64,000 bases of DNA, from NCBI RefSeq assembly GCF_018499875.1, contig NZ_JAHBAY010000001.1, positions 1 through 64,000 on the forward strand, read 5' to 3'. The notes under the pieces are model-generated. The model searched no databases and was not told where the DNA came from. It was given only the letters and a program-made list of their open reading frames with translations. Origin of the DNA: Kineosporia corallincola (lineage in GTDB: Bacteria; Actinomycetota; Actinomycetes; Actinomycetales; Kineosporiaceae). Every line of letters starts with the position of its first letter. Position 1 is the first letter of the stretch. A program made the position numbers and the translations under genes. Below are positions 44,890-53,425 of the stretch, in pieces.

Positions 44890-45645
44890 GTGACCGAGTT
44901 CCGGGTGCCTCGTCAACGTGGCCCGGTCTCCATGGTGCTGCCCTACGCGATGGTCAGCCACGGCAGCGGGCGGCGCATGCTGTCGCTGGGGCAGGAACTC
45001 ACCATCGGCCGCGGTGCCGGGGTGGGCCTGCGCATCGCGCACCAGCCGGCCGACGACCACGTGTCCCGGCTGACCGCCACGCTGCGCACCCTTGAGGACT
45101 GCGTGCTGGTCCAGAATCGTTCCGTCACCAAGCAACTCGTGCTCCGGCCGCTGGTCGGGGCGCAGCGGCTGCTGGAACCGGGGGCCGCCACGACGTCCAT
45201 GCCGTTCACCGAGTTCTTCGTCGTCGTGACCGGCAGGTTCGGCCGGGAGTACGCGGTGCACGTCGACGTTCACGACCTCACGCCCGACCTGCCGGTGCCG
45301 GTGGCCGACCCGGAACGCACCGTCGACGGCACGGCGATCGATCTCACCACCCAGCAACGCCGGTTGCTGGCCGCACTCTGCGAGCCGATGCTGACCCGCA
45401 CCGGCGCGCAGGCGGTTCCGGCCACTTACCGGCAGGTCGGCCTGCGGGTGAGGTGCAGCGCCGGCTACGCGCGTGCCGTGCTGCGCCGGCTGCGGGAGCA
45501 GCTCGCCGCGCAGGGGGTGGCGTCGCTGGTCGCCTTCAGCCTGGAGAAGGTCTACGAGGACTTCCGCCCCGCCCTGGCCCGCTGGGCCATCAACAGCGGC
45601 ACGATCACGGCGGCCGACGTCCGGGCGCTCGATGCCCGCGCCTGA
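44890..45645 (+). CDS. FHA-domain protein with winged-helix-like C-terminus
   Basis: The 251-residue protein has an FHA-type domain in residues about 25-110 (LTIGRGAGVGLRI, DDHVSRLTATL, VLVQNRSVTKQLVL). After a short linker, a C-terminal region (about 150-250) resembles a winged helix, with RQVGLRVRCSAGYARAVLRRLREQLA. FHA domains bind phosphothreonine, so a partner kinase is expected. The kinase gene overlaps this stop by 14 bases. GTG at 44890 was chosen because GGAGG is 5 bases upstream; GTG 44884 is in frame but too close to it. Confidence 0.75.
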   Translation: MTEFRVPRQRGPVSMVLPYAMVSHGSGRRMLSLGQELTIGRGAGVGLRIAHQPADDHVSRLTATLRTLEDCVLVQNRSVTKQLVLRPLVGAQRLLEPGAATTSMPFTEFFVVVTGRFGREYAVHVDVHDLTPDLPVPVADPERTVDGTAIDLTTQQRRLLAALCEPMLTRTGAQAVPATYRQVGLRVRCSAGYARAVLRRLREQLAAQGVASLVAFSLEKVYEDFRPALARWAINSGTITAADVRALDARA

Positions 45646-47440
45646 AACCGGCGGGTGGGGAGACCTGACGGAAGACGACGAGGAGCCCGCGGACGCGGTC
45701 ACCCTCGGCGGTTGCCCTCGGACGGCGTCCGGGGCCAGCGGTCCCATCGACGTCTCCGGTCTGCTGGCGGCCGATGACCGCGAGTGGCTGGCGGGCGGTG
45801 CCGAGCCGAACGGCTGGTTCGCCGGTCCGGCCGGTGACCCGGATCGCTATCAGCTGCTCGGGCCCGGGCTGGCCGGTGGGGAGGGCGACATCTGGCGGGC
45901 CCGCTACCGGGGTGACCTGACCTCACCGCTACCGGTCGCGGTGAAACGGCTGCGCCGGCCCGCGAACACGGGTGACGACTGGCCCACCCCGGCCGACCTG
46001 CGCCGCTGGGAAGATCTGCGGGCGTTGCTCCTGATCATGCGGATCGACCATCTGGTCAGCGTTCTCGACGTCTTCGTCGGCCCGCCGCCGCACCCGCAGG
46101 GCCTGGCCGGCGGGCCGGGATCCCCGGTCACGCCGTACGTGGTGATGGAGTGGGTGCCCGGCCCGACCCTGGCCGACGAGTTCGGCGGGGTCGCGGCCAC
46201 GGCCCAGACCCTGGACACCCGGTTGCGGTACGTCGAGCAGGTGGCCGGCGCCCTCGATGCCCTGCACTCGCGCACCGTCTCGGCCGGCAACCCCAGCCTG
46301 CACCGCGACGTGAAGCCGCTGAACTGCATCCTCGCGCCGGATCGCGGCGTGGTTGTGGTCGACGTCGGCACGATGCGGCGCATGGACGACGGACGTGACC
46401 TCTCCGGTCGCCACACCCCGGCGTACACGGCGCCCGAGGTCCTGCGCGATCCGATGGCGGCCCGGCACCCGGCCTCGGACCTGTACTCGCTCGGTGCCCT
46501 GGCCTGGTTCTGCGTCGTCGGGGAGAACCCGCCCGCGGCCGGTGACCCCTCGGCCCCCGACCGGGCCCGGCTGCGGGCGCAGGTTGCGGCGCGGGCCGCC
46601 GGGGTGCCCGACCCGGTGGCGTTCGCCGCCCACCTCGCCGGGATGTTGTCGCACGATCCCGGCACCCGTCCCACCGATGCCCTGGTCTGGGCGTCCCGTC
46701 TGCGCGGCCTCGGACCCACGCCGAACCGGAGACCGAAAGCTCTTCTGATGGCGGTGGTCCTGATCGCGGTGGTGGCCGCGCACCTGGTGCTCCTGCCGTC
46801 GGCGCTCTCCCGCCACATCGGAATCGACGGCCATATCGGGACCGACGGCCGCGCCGGAACCGACGGCCGCGCCGGAACCGACGGCCGCGCCGGGACCGGC
46901 GCCGCGGCGGTCTCCGGGGGTGCCCGGGCGGCGCTCCCGTCGTCCGTGGGTGTGAAGACCGGCACGCCCCAGGCCCCGGACCCGGCCGGGCGACCCGGCC
47001 CGCGGCACACCGGGTCCGGCCCGTGGCCCCTGCCGCCGGTGACCGGTGACCTGGCCGGTTTCGCGCGACCGCACAACGGCGCCAGGATCGGGCGCTGCCC
47101 GGTGCTGACCGGCCCGGCCGACCTGCCCAGGGGCCGCACGCTGCTGTTCTCGGTCGAGAACCTGAGCGCCGGCGACCGGATCCGGCACGTCACGCCGATC
47201 CACGGCTGGAGGCAGCCGGCCACGCTGCACCGCTGGCGCCTGCGGCCTCCGGTGGGCCTGCCCTCGGACCCGCTGGGTGAGCGCTACCGCCTGGAACTGC
47301 TCGTGGTGCCACTGGACGAGCTGAAGGCACAGGTGCGGGCCTCCGGCGGTTTCCACGCCCCGGCCGACAGCGAGGTGGCGGCAAGCCTTTTCGTCAGCCG
47401 GGGCAGCCGGTCAGCGGTGGGGTGCCCGGACGGTTTCTAG
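45632..47440 (+). CDS. transmembrane serine/threonine protein kinase
   Basis: The 602-residue kinase has K105 in VAVKRLRR, HRD at 224-226 (LHRDVKPLNCIL) and DVG (not DFG) at 244-246. An APE-like motif follows in YTAPEVL. The domain ends near 365. A membrane helix (about 370-391, LLMAVVLIAVVAAHLVLL) leads to an extracellular region that starts with AGTDGR repeats and a Pro/Gly-rich linker and ends in a folded domain with two cysteines. The glycine loop (GPGLAGGEGDIWRARY) is atypical. Translational coupling to the FHA gene suggests they act together. Activity with DVG is plausible but unproven. Confidence 0.8.
   Translation: MPAPETGGWGDLTEDDEEPADAVTLGGCPRTASGASGPIDVSGLLAADDREWLAGGAEPNGWFAGPAGDPDRYQLLGPGLAGGEGDIWRARYRGDLTSPLPVAVKRLRRPANTGDDWPTPADLRRWEDLRALLLIMRIDHLVSVLDVFVGPPPHPQGLAGGPGSPVTPYVVMEWVPGPTLADEFGGVAATAQTLDTRLRYVEQVAGALDALHSRTVSAGNPSLHRDVKPLNCILAPDRGVVVVDVGTMRRMDDGRDLSGRHTPAYTAPEVLRDPMAARHPASDLYSLGALAWFCVVGENPPAAGDPSAPDRARLRAQVAARAAGVPDPVAFAAHLAGMLSHDPGTRPTDALVWASRLRGLGPTPNRRPKALLMAVVLIAVVAAHLVLLPSALSRHIGIDGHIGTDGRAGTDGRAGTDGRAGTGAAAVSGGARAALPSSVGVKTGTPQAPDPAGRPGPRHTGSGPWPLPPVTGDLAGFARPHNGARIGRCPVLTGPADLPRGRTLLFSVENLSAGDRIRHVTPIHGWRQPATLHRWRLRPPVGLPSDPLGERYRLELLVVPLDELKAQVRASGGFHAPADSEVAASLFVSRGSRSAVGCPDGF
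46823..46894 (+). repeat. four 18-bp tandem repeats in the kinase gene
   Basis: Units at 46823, 46841, 46859 and 46877 encode IDGHIG and then three copies of TDGRAG. The last three are nearly identical at DNA level. They lie just outside the membrane helix and may vary in number. Confidence 0.85.
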
Positions 47441-47724
47441 AACTCGATCTGGATGCGGGCGATCTCGGCCGACAGCGGGCCGAAGATCTCGCGGCGCAGC
47501 CGGTTGTGCTCGTCGTCCTCGTCGTAGGTCCGGTACGCGGCGGCGTCGGCGAAGTCGGCGGTGATGGTGAAGTCCCAGTTACCGGTGCGGAGCCCGGCGT
47601 CACGGCCGACCCGGACCCCGCTCATCCCCTCGATGTCCAGCGCGACGATGCCGGCCAGGCCCTGGTCGAGCAGGCCGGTGTCGGCATCCGGCTTGAGCCG
47701 GCCCATCACGACGTTGCGGATCAT
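47437..47724 (-). CDS. Dabb family (stress-responsive alpha/beta barrel) protein
   Basis: The 95-residue protein is a single Dabb ferredoxin-like domain: MIRNVVMGRLK, GVRVGRDAG, NWDFTITADFADAAAYRTYDEDDEH. Members form dimers of unclear function. Its stop TAG and the kinase stop overlap at the shared CTAG. Confidence 0.85.
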   Translation of the reverse strand: MIRNVVMGRLKPDADTGLLDQGLAGIVALDIEGMSGVRVGRDAGLRTGNWDFTITADFADAAAYRTYDEDDEHNRLRREIFGPLSAEIARIQIEF

Positions 47725-47806
47725 GTGCGTCTCCAGGTTCGGCCGATGCGGGTCGGGTCGATGCTAACGCCGGGCGCGTGAGCCGGACGAGGGCGGCCGG
47801 ACGTGA
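47725..47806. other. spacer upstream of the Dabb gene
   Basis: Nothing distinctive is seen. The sequence is the promoter side of the Dabb gene. Confidence 0.4.
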
Positions 47807-47844
47807 CGAAAGGCGCCGCCCGGCACACCGGACGACGCCTTTCG
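47807..47844 (-). terminator. hairpin after the DUF5302 gene
   Basis: A 9-bp stem (47807-47815 and 47836-47844, CGAAAGGCG with CGCCTTTCG) with a C/G-rich inner loop lies 28 bases after the DUF5302 stop. Confidence 0.55.
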
Positions 47845-47871
47845 GAAGGGACTCGCTGGAACAGGGAAGCG

Positions 47872-48051
47872 CTACGAACCGGACTTGCGCCGGAACATCT
47901 GCTGGCTGCCGGAGGTCTCGGGGCCGTGGGCCCCGCCCACCTTGCCGCCGCCGGCCACCTCGGGCCGGTGCAGGCCGTCGTTGGCGTGCTTGCGTTGCAG
48001 AGCCTCACGGAACTTGCGCTTCGTGTCGGAATCGACGTGGCTGTCGGGCAT
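47872..48051 (-). CDS. DUF5302 small protein
   Basis: The 59-residue protein is hydrophilic: DTKRKFREALQRKHAND, a Gly-rich middle and a basic tail ending in FRRKSGS. This is the DUF5302 pattern of many actinomycete genomes. The ATG has AAAGGAGAG at 6 bases. It is too short for most ORF callers. Function unknown. Confidence 0.88.
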   Translation of the reverse strand: MPDSHVDSDTKRKFREALQRKHANDGLHRPEVAGGGKVGGAHGPETSGSQQMFRRKSGS

Positions 48052-48146
48052 GACCGCTCTCCTTTACTGGGGGTCGGCATCCATTTTCCGCGTCCCCAGC
48101 TTGACAGCACCGTCGGCGGCGCGCCACAGCATTTCCGCCGACCGGG

Positions 48147-50234
48147 TTACCGTGTCGCCTCGTCGCTGCTCACCGCGTTCACCGCCCGGAGCACCGAGTC
48201 AGCCTTCAGCCGGACCTCCCGCCACTCCTGTTCGGGGTCGGACAGCACGGTGATGGCCCCGCCGGCCCCCACGCTCACCGTGTCGCCGTCGTGCACCAGG
48301 GTGCGGATGACGATGCTCAGGTCGGCCGTGCCGTTGACGCCCAGGTAACCGAGGGCCCCCGAGTACACGCCCCGGGCGCGCTCTTCCAGCCCGGTCAGGA
48401 TGCGCATCGTCCGGATCTTGGGTGCGCCGGTCATCGAGCCGCCGGGGAACGCGGCTTGCACACAGTCCACCGCCGTGCGCCCGGGAGCCAGGTCGCCCTC
48501 CACCGTCGAGACCAGTTGGTGCACCGTGCTGAATGACTCGACGTGCATCAACCGGGGGACGACGACAGAACCGGCCCGGCACACCCGCCCCAGGTCGTTG
48601 CGCAGCAGGTCGACGATCATCAGGTTCTCGGCGCGTTCCTTGACGTCACTCTCGAGTTCCTTGGCCAGACGGGCGTCTTCGGTGGGGTCGGCGGAGCGCG
48701 GCCGGGTGCCCTTGATCGGCTTGGCGCTCACCCGGCCGGAGCGGTCGACGCGCAGGAAGCGTTCCGGTGACGACGAGGCCACGCTGAACTCGCCGAGATC
48801 GAGGAAAGCGCCGTAGGGGGCGGGGTTCAGCCGCCGCAGGCGCCGGTGCACGTCGAGGGGGAGCAACTGCGTGGGGACGACGAAACGCGTGGTCAGGCAC
48901 ACCTCGTAGCTCTCGCCCGCCTCCAGGTGACGCCGTACGGCCGCGATGTCCTGGTGGTAGCGCGTGCGGCCGCGCTCCGGCCTGGCGACGGCCGGGGCCG
49001 GATCGGGTGGGGGTGCCGGTGCGCGGTGCCGGAGCGACGTGATCAGCCCGGAGGTCTCGGTGATCCAGGCGAGAGACGGCTCGGGGGAAGCATTCTCGGG
49101 GTCCAGCGCGACCAGGTAGACGTCGTTCTGCTCGTGGTCGAGCACCAGCAGGCGGTCGGCGAACAGCAGCACCGCGTCTGGGTGCGGCGACCGGTGCGGG
49201 CTGCGGTTCGCCGGGTCGCCGTCACACTCGTAGCCGAGATAGCCCACGTAACCGCCGGTGAAATCGAACGGCAGGTGCGGCGGCTCGGTCACGGTGAACC
49301 GGTCGAGTCGGTCGTGCAGGTGGTCGAAGAGGTTGCCCGGCACGAGGCGCTCGCCGGTCCGGTCCGTCACCCGGATCGTACGGGAATCCGCTGCGTAGCG
49401 CAGGGTTTCGCGCAGGGGCCCGCCCGGACCGCAGGTCAGGTAGGAGAACCGGCCGCCGGTCGCGCTGTCCAGCCAGGCGGCCGGGGAACCGCTCCGCAGT
49501 GCGGCGAACGCCACCTCGGCGTCGACCGGGCCGGGAATGCGGCGCACGGTGACCCGGAGCCGGGTCTTCTCGTCGTCCGTTGATGTGAGAGGTTTTTCGG
49601 GGGCCGGACGGCTGCGCCGGCGCGGCGGGGTGAGGTCGCGGAAGTTCTCCAGGATGCGCAGGCCGTTCCGGGTGAGGATGGATTCCGGGTGGAACTGGAC
49701 GCCGAACAGTGGTGCGTCCGTGGCCTCCAGGGCCATCAGGGTGCCGTCGTCGGCCCATGCGGTGGCGATCAGGCCGTCGGGCAGGGGCTCCGGAACGGTC
49801 AGCGAGTGGTAGCGCACCACCTGGCTGTGCTGCGGGACGCCGGTCATCAGCCGGCCGCGGTGGTGCACCCCGCTGAGCCGGCCGTGCATGATCCGGTCGG
49901 CCGGTGCGGTGCGCGCGCCGTACGCGACGGCGACGGCCTGATGACCCAGGCAGACGCCGAGCAGCGGTACCCGGGCGGTGCGGGCCCAGGCGATGGCATC
50001 GGCGGAGAGACCGATGTCGGAGGGATTCTCCGGGCGTCCCGGGCCGGGGGAGATCACGATGTTGTCGAAAACGCCCGCGTCGCCGGACATCAGCGAGGCC
50101 CAGTTCCCGTCGTCGTTGCGCACCACGGTCGGCTCCGTGCCGTTCACCGTGGTCAGCTGCTGGAACAGGTTGTAGGTGTAGGAGTCGTAGTTGTCCACGA
50201 GCAGTGTCCGGAGCGGACTGCGTTCGCGCGTCAT
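48147..50234 (-). CDS. pabAB: aminodeoxychorismate synthase, fused PabA-PabB type
   Basis: The 695-residue fusion makes 4-amino-4-deoxychorismate. Residues 1-200 are a class I glutamine amidotransferase (Cys in GVCLGHQAVA near 87, HPES near 175). The rest is a chorismate-binding enzyme with PIKGTRPR near 507 (the K-G-T signature of PabB rather than TrpE) and FPGGSMTGAPKI near 598. The GTG/ATG start leads directly into LLVDNYDSYTYNL. Such fusions serve folate synthesis or p-aminobenzoate-derived antibiotics. The divergent pabC-like gene, 71 bases away, completes the pathway. Confidence 0.92.
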   Translation of the reverse strand: MTRERSPLRTLLVDNYDSYTYNLFQQLTTVNGTEPTVVRNDDGNWASLMSGDAGVFDNIVISPGPGRPENPSDIGLSADAIAWARTARVPLLGVCLGHQAVAVAYGARTAPADRIMHGRLSGVHHRGRLMTGVPQHSQVVRYHSLTVPEPLPDGLIATAWADDGTLMALEATDAPLFGVQFHPESILTRNGLRILENFRDLTPPRRRSRPAPEKPLTSTDDEKTRLRVTVRRIPGPVDAEVAFAALRSGSPAAWLDSATGGRFSYLTCGPGGPLRETLRYAADSRTIRVTDRTGERLVPGNLFDHLHDRLDRFTVTEPPHLPFDFTGGYVGYLGYECDGDPANRSPHRSPHPDAVLLFADRLLVLDHEQNDVYLVALDPENASPEPSLAWITETSGLITSLRHRAPAPPPDPAPAVARPERGRTRYHQDIAAVRRHLEAGESYEVCLTTRFVVPTQLLPLDVHRRLRRLNPAPYGAFLDLGEFSVASSSPERFLRVDRSGRVSAKPIKGTRPRSADPTEDARLAKELESDVKERAENLMIVDLLRNDLGRVCRAGSVVVPRLMHVESFSTVHQLVSTVEGDLAPGRTAVDCVQAAFPGGSMTGAPKIRTMRILTGLEERARGVYSGALGYLGVNGTADLSIVIRTLVHDGDTVSVGAGGAITVLSDPEQEWREVRLKADSVLRAVNAVSSDEATR

Positions 50235-50305
50235 CGCGGACTCCTCGGGTTCGGGGGCCGGTATCGTAAGTCACTCCCGGCCCGCAGATCCTGGATTGTC
50301 CACAG

Positions 50306-51172
50306 ATGCACCCGATCGGTGTGACCCCGCCCCAGCCGATGCTCTGGCAGGGGCCCGGCAGATTCGTGCCCCTCGGGCGGGCGGCCGGGCCGTCGCCGCA
50401 GGCCGCCGATTCCTGGCTGGTCGACGAGGGCCGTTGCCGCGGAATCGCCGAGCACCGCGCGCGTTTCGTGGGCAGCTGTGACCGCCCCGCGTCGCAGACC
50501 ACCAGGTTCCTGGACGACGTGCTGGCCGCCCTGCCCCGCAGCGGCCGCTGGTTCCCCCGCGTGGACTGCACGGACGGCGAGCTGACCTACTGGCTGCGCC
50601 CGGCCCCGCCCCGGCTGGACGAGGTGGTGATGGGGCTGCCCGGCGTGGTCGATCCCCGGTCGCGACCGGAGGTGAAGGGGCCGGACCTGGCGAGGCTGGG
50701 GGAGCTGAGGCGGCAGGCAGGTCGTGTGGGGGCCGGGGAGGCGCTGCTGGTGTCGGGGGATGGGGACGTGCTGGAAGGGGCGCTGAGCACGCTGCTGTGG
50801 TGGCGCGGTGAGGTGCTGTGCTGCCCGCCGGAGGGTGCGGGGCTGCTGCCCGGCGTGACCCGGCGCCTGCTGTTGCGGCTCGCGGCCTCGTGGGCCCAGC
50901 CGGTGCGCTTCGAGACGGTAGCCCCGGCGGATCTGGACGGGCTGGAGGTGTGGTCGGTGAGCGCCCTGCACGGCATCCGTGCGGTGGTCGGCTGGTGTGG
51001 GCCCGTCGGCGGCAGGGCCGCGACGGTGCACGCGGAGCCCACGGCGCCTGCCAGGCCCTCGGCGCACGCCGAGCTCGTGATGCACGCCGAGCTCGTGATG
51101 CATGCCGGGCCGGCCACACATGTTGCCGAATGGCAGGCCGCCCTGCTGGCCCTGGCCGAGCCCCTGCCCTGA
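50306..51172 (+). CDS. class IV aminotransferase-like protein (aminodeoxychorismate lyase-like)
   Basis: The 288-residue protein has the class IV PLP pattern: K in PEVKGPDLARLGEL near 130, DGDVLEGALSTLLWWRGE near 151, and LLPGVTRRLLLRL near 180. PabC releases pyruvate from aminodeoxychorismate to give p-aminobenzoate, and its divergent neighbour is pabAB, so this is the likely role. The usual residues around the PLP pocket are only partly recognisable, and a C-terminal 18-bp repeat (HAELVM twice) is unusual. Confidence 0.75.
   Translation: MHPIGVTPPQPMLWQGPGRFVPLGRAAGPSPQAADSWLVDEGRCRGIAEHRARFVGSCDRPASQTTRFLDDVLAALPRSGRWFPRVDCTDGELTYWLRPAPPRLDEVVMGLPGVVDPRSRPEVKGPDLARLGELRRQAGRVGAGEALLVSGDGDVLEGALSTLLWWRGEVLCCPPEGAGLLPGVTRRLLLRLAASWAQPVRFETVAPADLDGLEVWSVSALHGIRAVVGWCGPVGGRAATVHAEPTAPARPSAHAELVMHAELVMHAGPATHVAEWQAALLALAEPLP
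51064..51099 (+). repeat. two 18-bp tandem repeats in the pabC-like gene
   Basis: Two near-identical units (51064-51081 and 51082-51099) encode HAELVM twice. A third, diverged HAGPAT follows. Confidence 0.8.
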
Positions 51173-51227
51173 ACCAGCCGTCGCGGCACGGCGATTCAGC
51201 CCGGCGAGAACCAGGCCCAGCGCCAGG

Positions 51228-51566
51228 TTAGTCGTCGAAGACAACCCCTGCCTCCTCCGCCGTGGCGATCAGCGCCCCGATCCGTTCTGGCGCGTTGACG
51301 ACCTCGGCCATCACCGAGCCCAGCGCCGCCAGCGCCTCACGATCGGTGCCGTAGGCGCAGAACATGCCGCCCTCCGGATCGAACTTCAGCCGCCCGTCGA
51401 GCTCGGGCACCCGGGTGCGGATGAGCCACTCGGCCATCCCCTCCCAGAAATAGCCGTTCGGTTCGTGACCCGCCTCGTCGACCGCCGTGTCGGACGGGGT
51501 GTCGCCGGCGGTCAGGAGCAGGGAGTAGTGGCCCGGCGTGGTTTCGACCAGTTTCAGCGGCTGCAT
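51228..51566 (-). CDS. Imm51 family immunity protein, orphan
   Basis: The 112-residue protein matches the Imm51 pattern from memory: HYSLLLTAGDTPSDTAVDEAGHEPNGYFWEGMAEWLI, then LKFDPEGGMFCAYG. Such proteins neutralise contact-dependent or polymorphic toxins, but no toxin gene or secretion signal is adjacent. ATG at 51566 was preferred over an upstream frame that runs through the tRNA-Pro gene. An export-linked toxin may exist elsewhere, or the protein is a free immunity determinant. Confidence 0.75.
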   Translation of the reverse strand: MQPLKLVETTPGHYSLLLTAGDTPSDTAVDEAGHEPNGYFWEGMAEWLIRTRVPELDGRLKFDPEGGMFCAYGTDREALAALGSVMAEVVNAPERIGALIATAEEAGVVFDD

Positions 51567-51617
51567 GTGGCGATCATGGCAGCGACCACCGACAGAATCG
51601 GATTGCGCGGCAAACGG

Positions 51618-51655
51618 CGAGAGGGTGGTCCAGCTTTCGCTGGACCACCCTCTCG
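51618..51655 (-). terminator. terminator of tRNA-Pro
   Basis: A perfect 17-bp stem (51618-51634 and 51639-51655) with a 4-nt loop follows the minus-strand tRNA after 5 bases. Confidence 0.85.
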
Positions 51656-51660
51656 GTGGG

Positions 51661-51734
<74 letters not shown>

Positions 51735-51779
51735 GTGGAGCGGTCGTAACCTTACCCGACCACCGGGCCAAGACTGAAA

Positions 51780-52688
51780 TCAGGCCCTCGGGGTCAGGGT
51801 CAGCAGGGTCGCCTCGGGCCGGCAGGCGAAGCGCACCGGCGTGTACGGCGAGGTGCCCAGACCGGCGCTGACGTGCATCCACGCGTCGTCCGGGTCGGTG
51901 CCGTCGCCCGGGTAGCGGGAGACGCCCTTGGCCCGTCCCCGGTCCAGGTCGCAGTTCGTGGTCAGCGCGCCGAAGCCGGGCACGCAGAGCTGGCCGCCAT
52001 GGGTGTGCCCGGCCAGGATCAGCCCGGCCCCGTCGGCCGTCATCGCGTCCAGCACCCTCAGGTAGGGCGCGTGGGCCACGCCGATGGTGAGCGAGGCCGA
52101 GGGGTCGGCCGGGCCGGCCACGTCGGCGTACCGGTCCCGCTTGATGTGCGGGTCGTCGACGCCGACGAACTCCAGCAGCAGGTCGTTGATCTTCAGCTGC
52201 TCACGGCGGTTGTCGAGGTCGATCCAGCCGCCCTCGCGGAAGCCGTCGACCAGCTGCTGCGTGGGCAGCCGGTTGCCGTGAATGCGCTTCTTGCCGCCGT
52301 AGGGCAGCAGGTAGCGGGCCGGGTTCTTGGGCTTGGGGGCGAAGTAGTCGTTCGACCCGAGCACGAACACCCCGGGCAGCCTGAGCAGGTGCTCGTGGGC
52401 CTTCAGCACGGCCGGCACGGCCTCCGTGTGGGCCAGGTTGTCGCCCGTGCTGACCACCAGGTCGGGTTCCAGGGCGGCCAGGCCCCGCACCCACTCCAGC
52501 TTCTTCGTCTGGTTCGGCACCAGATGCAGGTCGGACAGGCAGAGCACACGTAACGGCGAGCTTCCCGCGGGCAGAACCGGCACGCTGAACCGGCGCAGCG
52601 TATAGGCCCGGGCCTCGGCGAGGGACCAGCCCAGTCCGGCGGCACCGGCGGCCATCACGGCGAGGGGAAGCTTCACGGATGTGCGCAT
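51780..52688 (-). CDS. membrane-anchored metallophosphoesterase
   Basis: The 302-residue protein has an N-terminal hydrophobic segment (about 5-22) and a calcineurin-like phosphoesterase domain. Its metal ligands are in LSDLHL near 52, STGDN near 80, GSNDYF near 112 and AGHTHGGQ near 230. The ATG at 52688 gives the short signal anchor; the longer frame is not conserved-looking. In M. tuberculosis the same position before ponA2 is held by Rv3683, also a metallophosphoesterase. The substrate is unknown. Confidence 0.9.
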   Translation of the reverse strand: MRTSVKLPLAVMAAGAAGLGWSLAEARAYTLRRFSVPVLPAGSSPLRVLCLSDLHLVPNQTKKLEWVRGLAALEPDLVVSTGDNLAHTEAVPAVLKAHEHLLRLPGVFVLGSNDYFAPKPKNPARYLLPYGGKKRIHGNRLPTQQLVDGFREGGWIDLDNRREQLKINDLLLEFVGVDDPHIKRDRYADVAGPADPSASLTIGVAHAPYLRVLDAMTADGAGLILAGHTHGGQLCVPGFGALTTNCDLDRGRAKGVSRYPGDGTDPDDAWMHVSAGLGTSPYTPVRFACRPEATLLTLTPRA

Positions 52689-52855
52689 TCGGACATCCTC
52701 GCAGGTCCGGCCAAGTCCTTCGCGGCGAACCGGAAACTGCGGCGGGTGCGACATCCGTGCAGCTCATCGCCGTCCACAGGTAGTGACGGGGTGGTGGGAC
52801 GACGGTGGCCGTAAATGATGCGGGCCGGATGGTGCCCCAGTGCGAAGATGGGCCC

Positions 52856-53323
52856 ATGCCCGACTCCCCGACCGGCCTCAAGGCCCGCCTGCGTTCCGAC
52901 CTCACCACCGCGATGAAGGCCCGTGACGCCATCCGTTCCAGCACGATTCGGATGGTCATGACCGCCGTCAAGGCCGAGGAGGTGTCCGGTGACGTCGCCC
53001 GCGAGCTGTCCGACCAGGAGCTGGTCACCGTGCTGACCCGGGAGGCGAAGAAGCGCCGCGAGGCCGCTACCGCCTACGACGACGCCGGTCGCGGCGAGCT
53101 CGCCGACAAGGAGCGCGCCGAGCTGGAGGTGCTGTCCGGTTACCTGCCGAAGCAACTCTCCGACGAGGAACTCACCGCGCTGATCGCCGAGGAGGTGGCC
53201 GCGAGCGGGGCCTCCGGCCGGGCCGCCATGGGCGCCGTGATGAAGGCCGTGCGTGGCCGAGTGGCCGGGCAGGCCGACGGCGGACGGGTGGCCGCCGAGG
53301 TGAAGCGCCAGCTCGGAGCCTGA
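52856..53323 (+). CDS. GatB/YqeY domain protein
   Basis: The 155-residue protein is a full YqeY domain: LKARLRSDLTTAMKARD, IRMVMTAVKAEEV, then the helical tail with LSGYLPKQLSDEEL and MGAVMKAVRGRVAGQADG. The domain resembles the tRNA-binding tail of GatB. Function in isolation is unknown. Its start at 52856 follows GATGGGCCC; the longer frame to 52805 is noise. Divergent from the metallophosphoesterase gene. Confidence 0.93.
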   Translation: MPDSPTGLKARLRSDLTTAMKARDAIRSSTIRMVMTAVKAEEVSGDVARELSDQELVTVLTREAKKRREAATAYDDAGRGELADKERAELEVLSGYLPKQLSDEELTALIAEEVAASGASGRAAMGAVMKAVRGRVAGQADGGRVAAEVKRQLGA

Positions 53324-53377
53324 TTCGCGGGTTCCGGTCCAAGAGATCGCGACACTGAAGAGCTTTGAGTCAATAAT

Positions 53378-53419
53378 CGACGAAAGCCGGAGACCTGTGA
53401 GGGTTTCCGGCTTTCGTCG
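53378..53419. terminator. bidirectional terminator between yqeY and the PBP gene
   Basis: A perfect 14-bp stem (53378-53391 and 53406-53419) with a 14-nt loop, A/T-flanked on the left, separates two convergent genes. Confidence 0.85.
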
Positions 53420-53425
53420 TAGGTG

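Noticed and set aside
44687-44893. A 68-codon plus-strand frame before the FHA gene
   Set aside because: It has no ribosome site and unlikely composition, and overlaps the FHA start.
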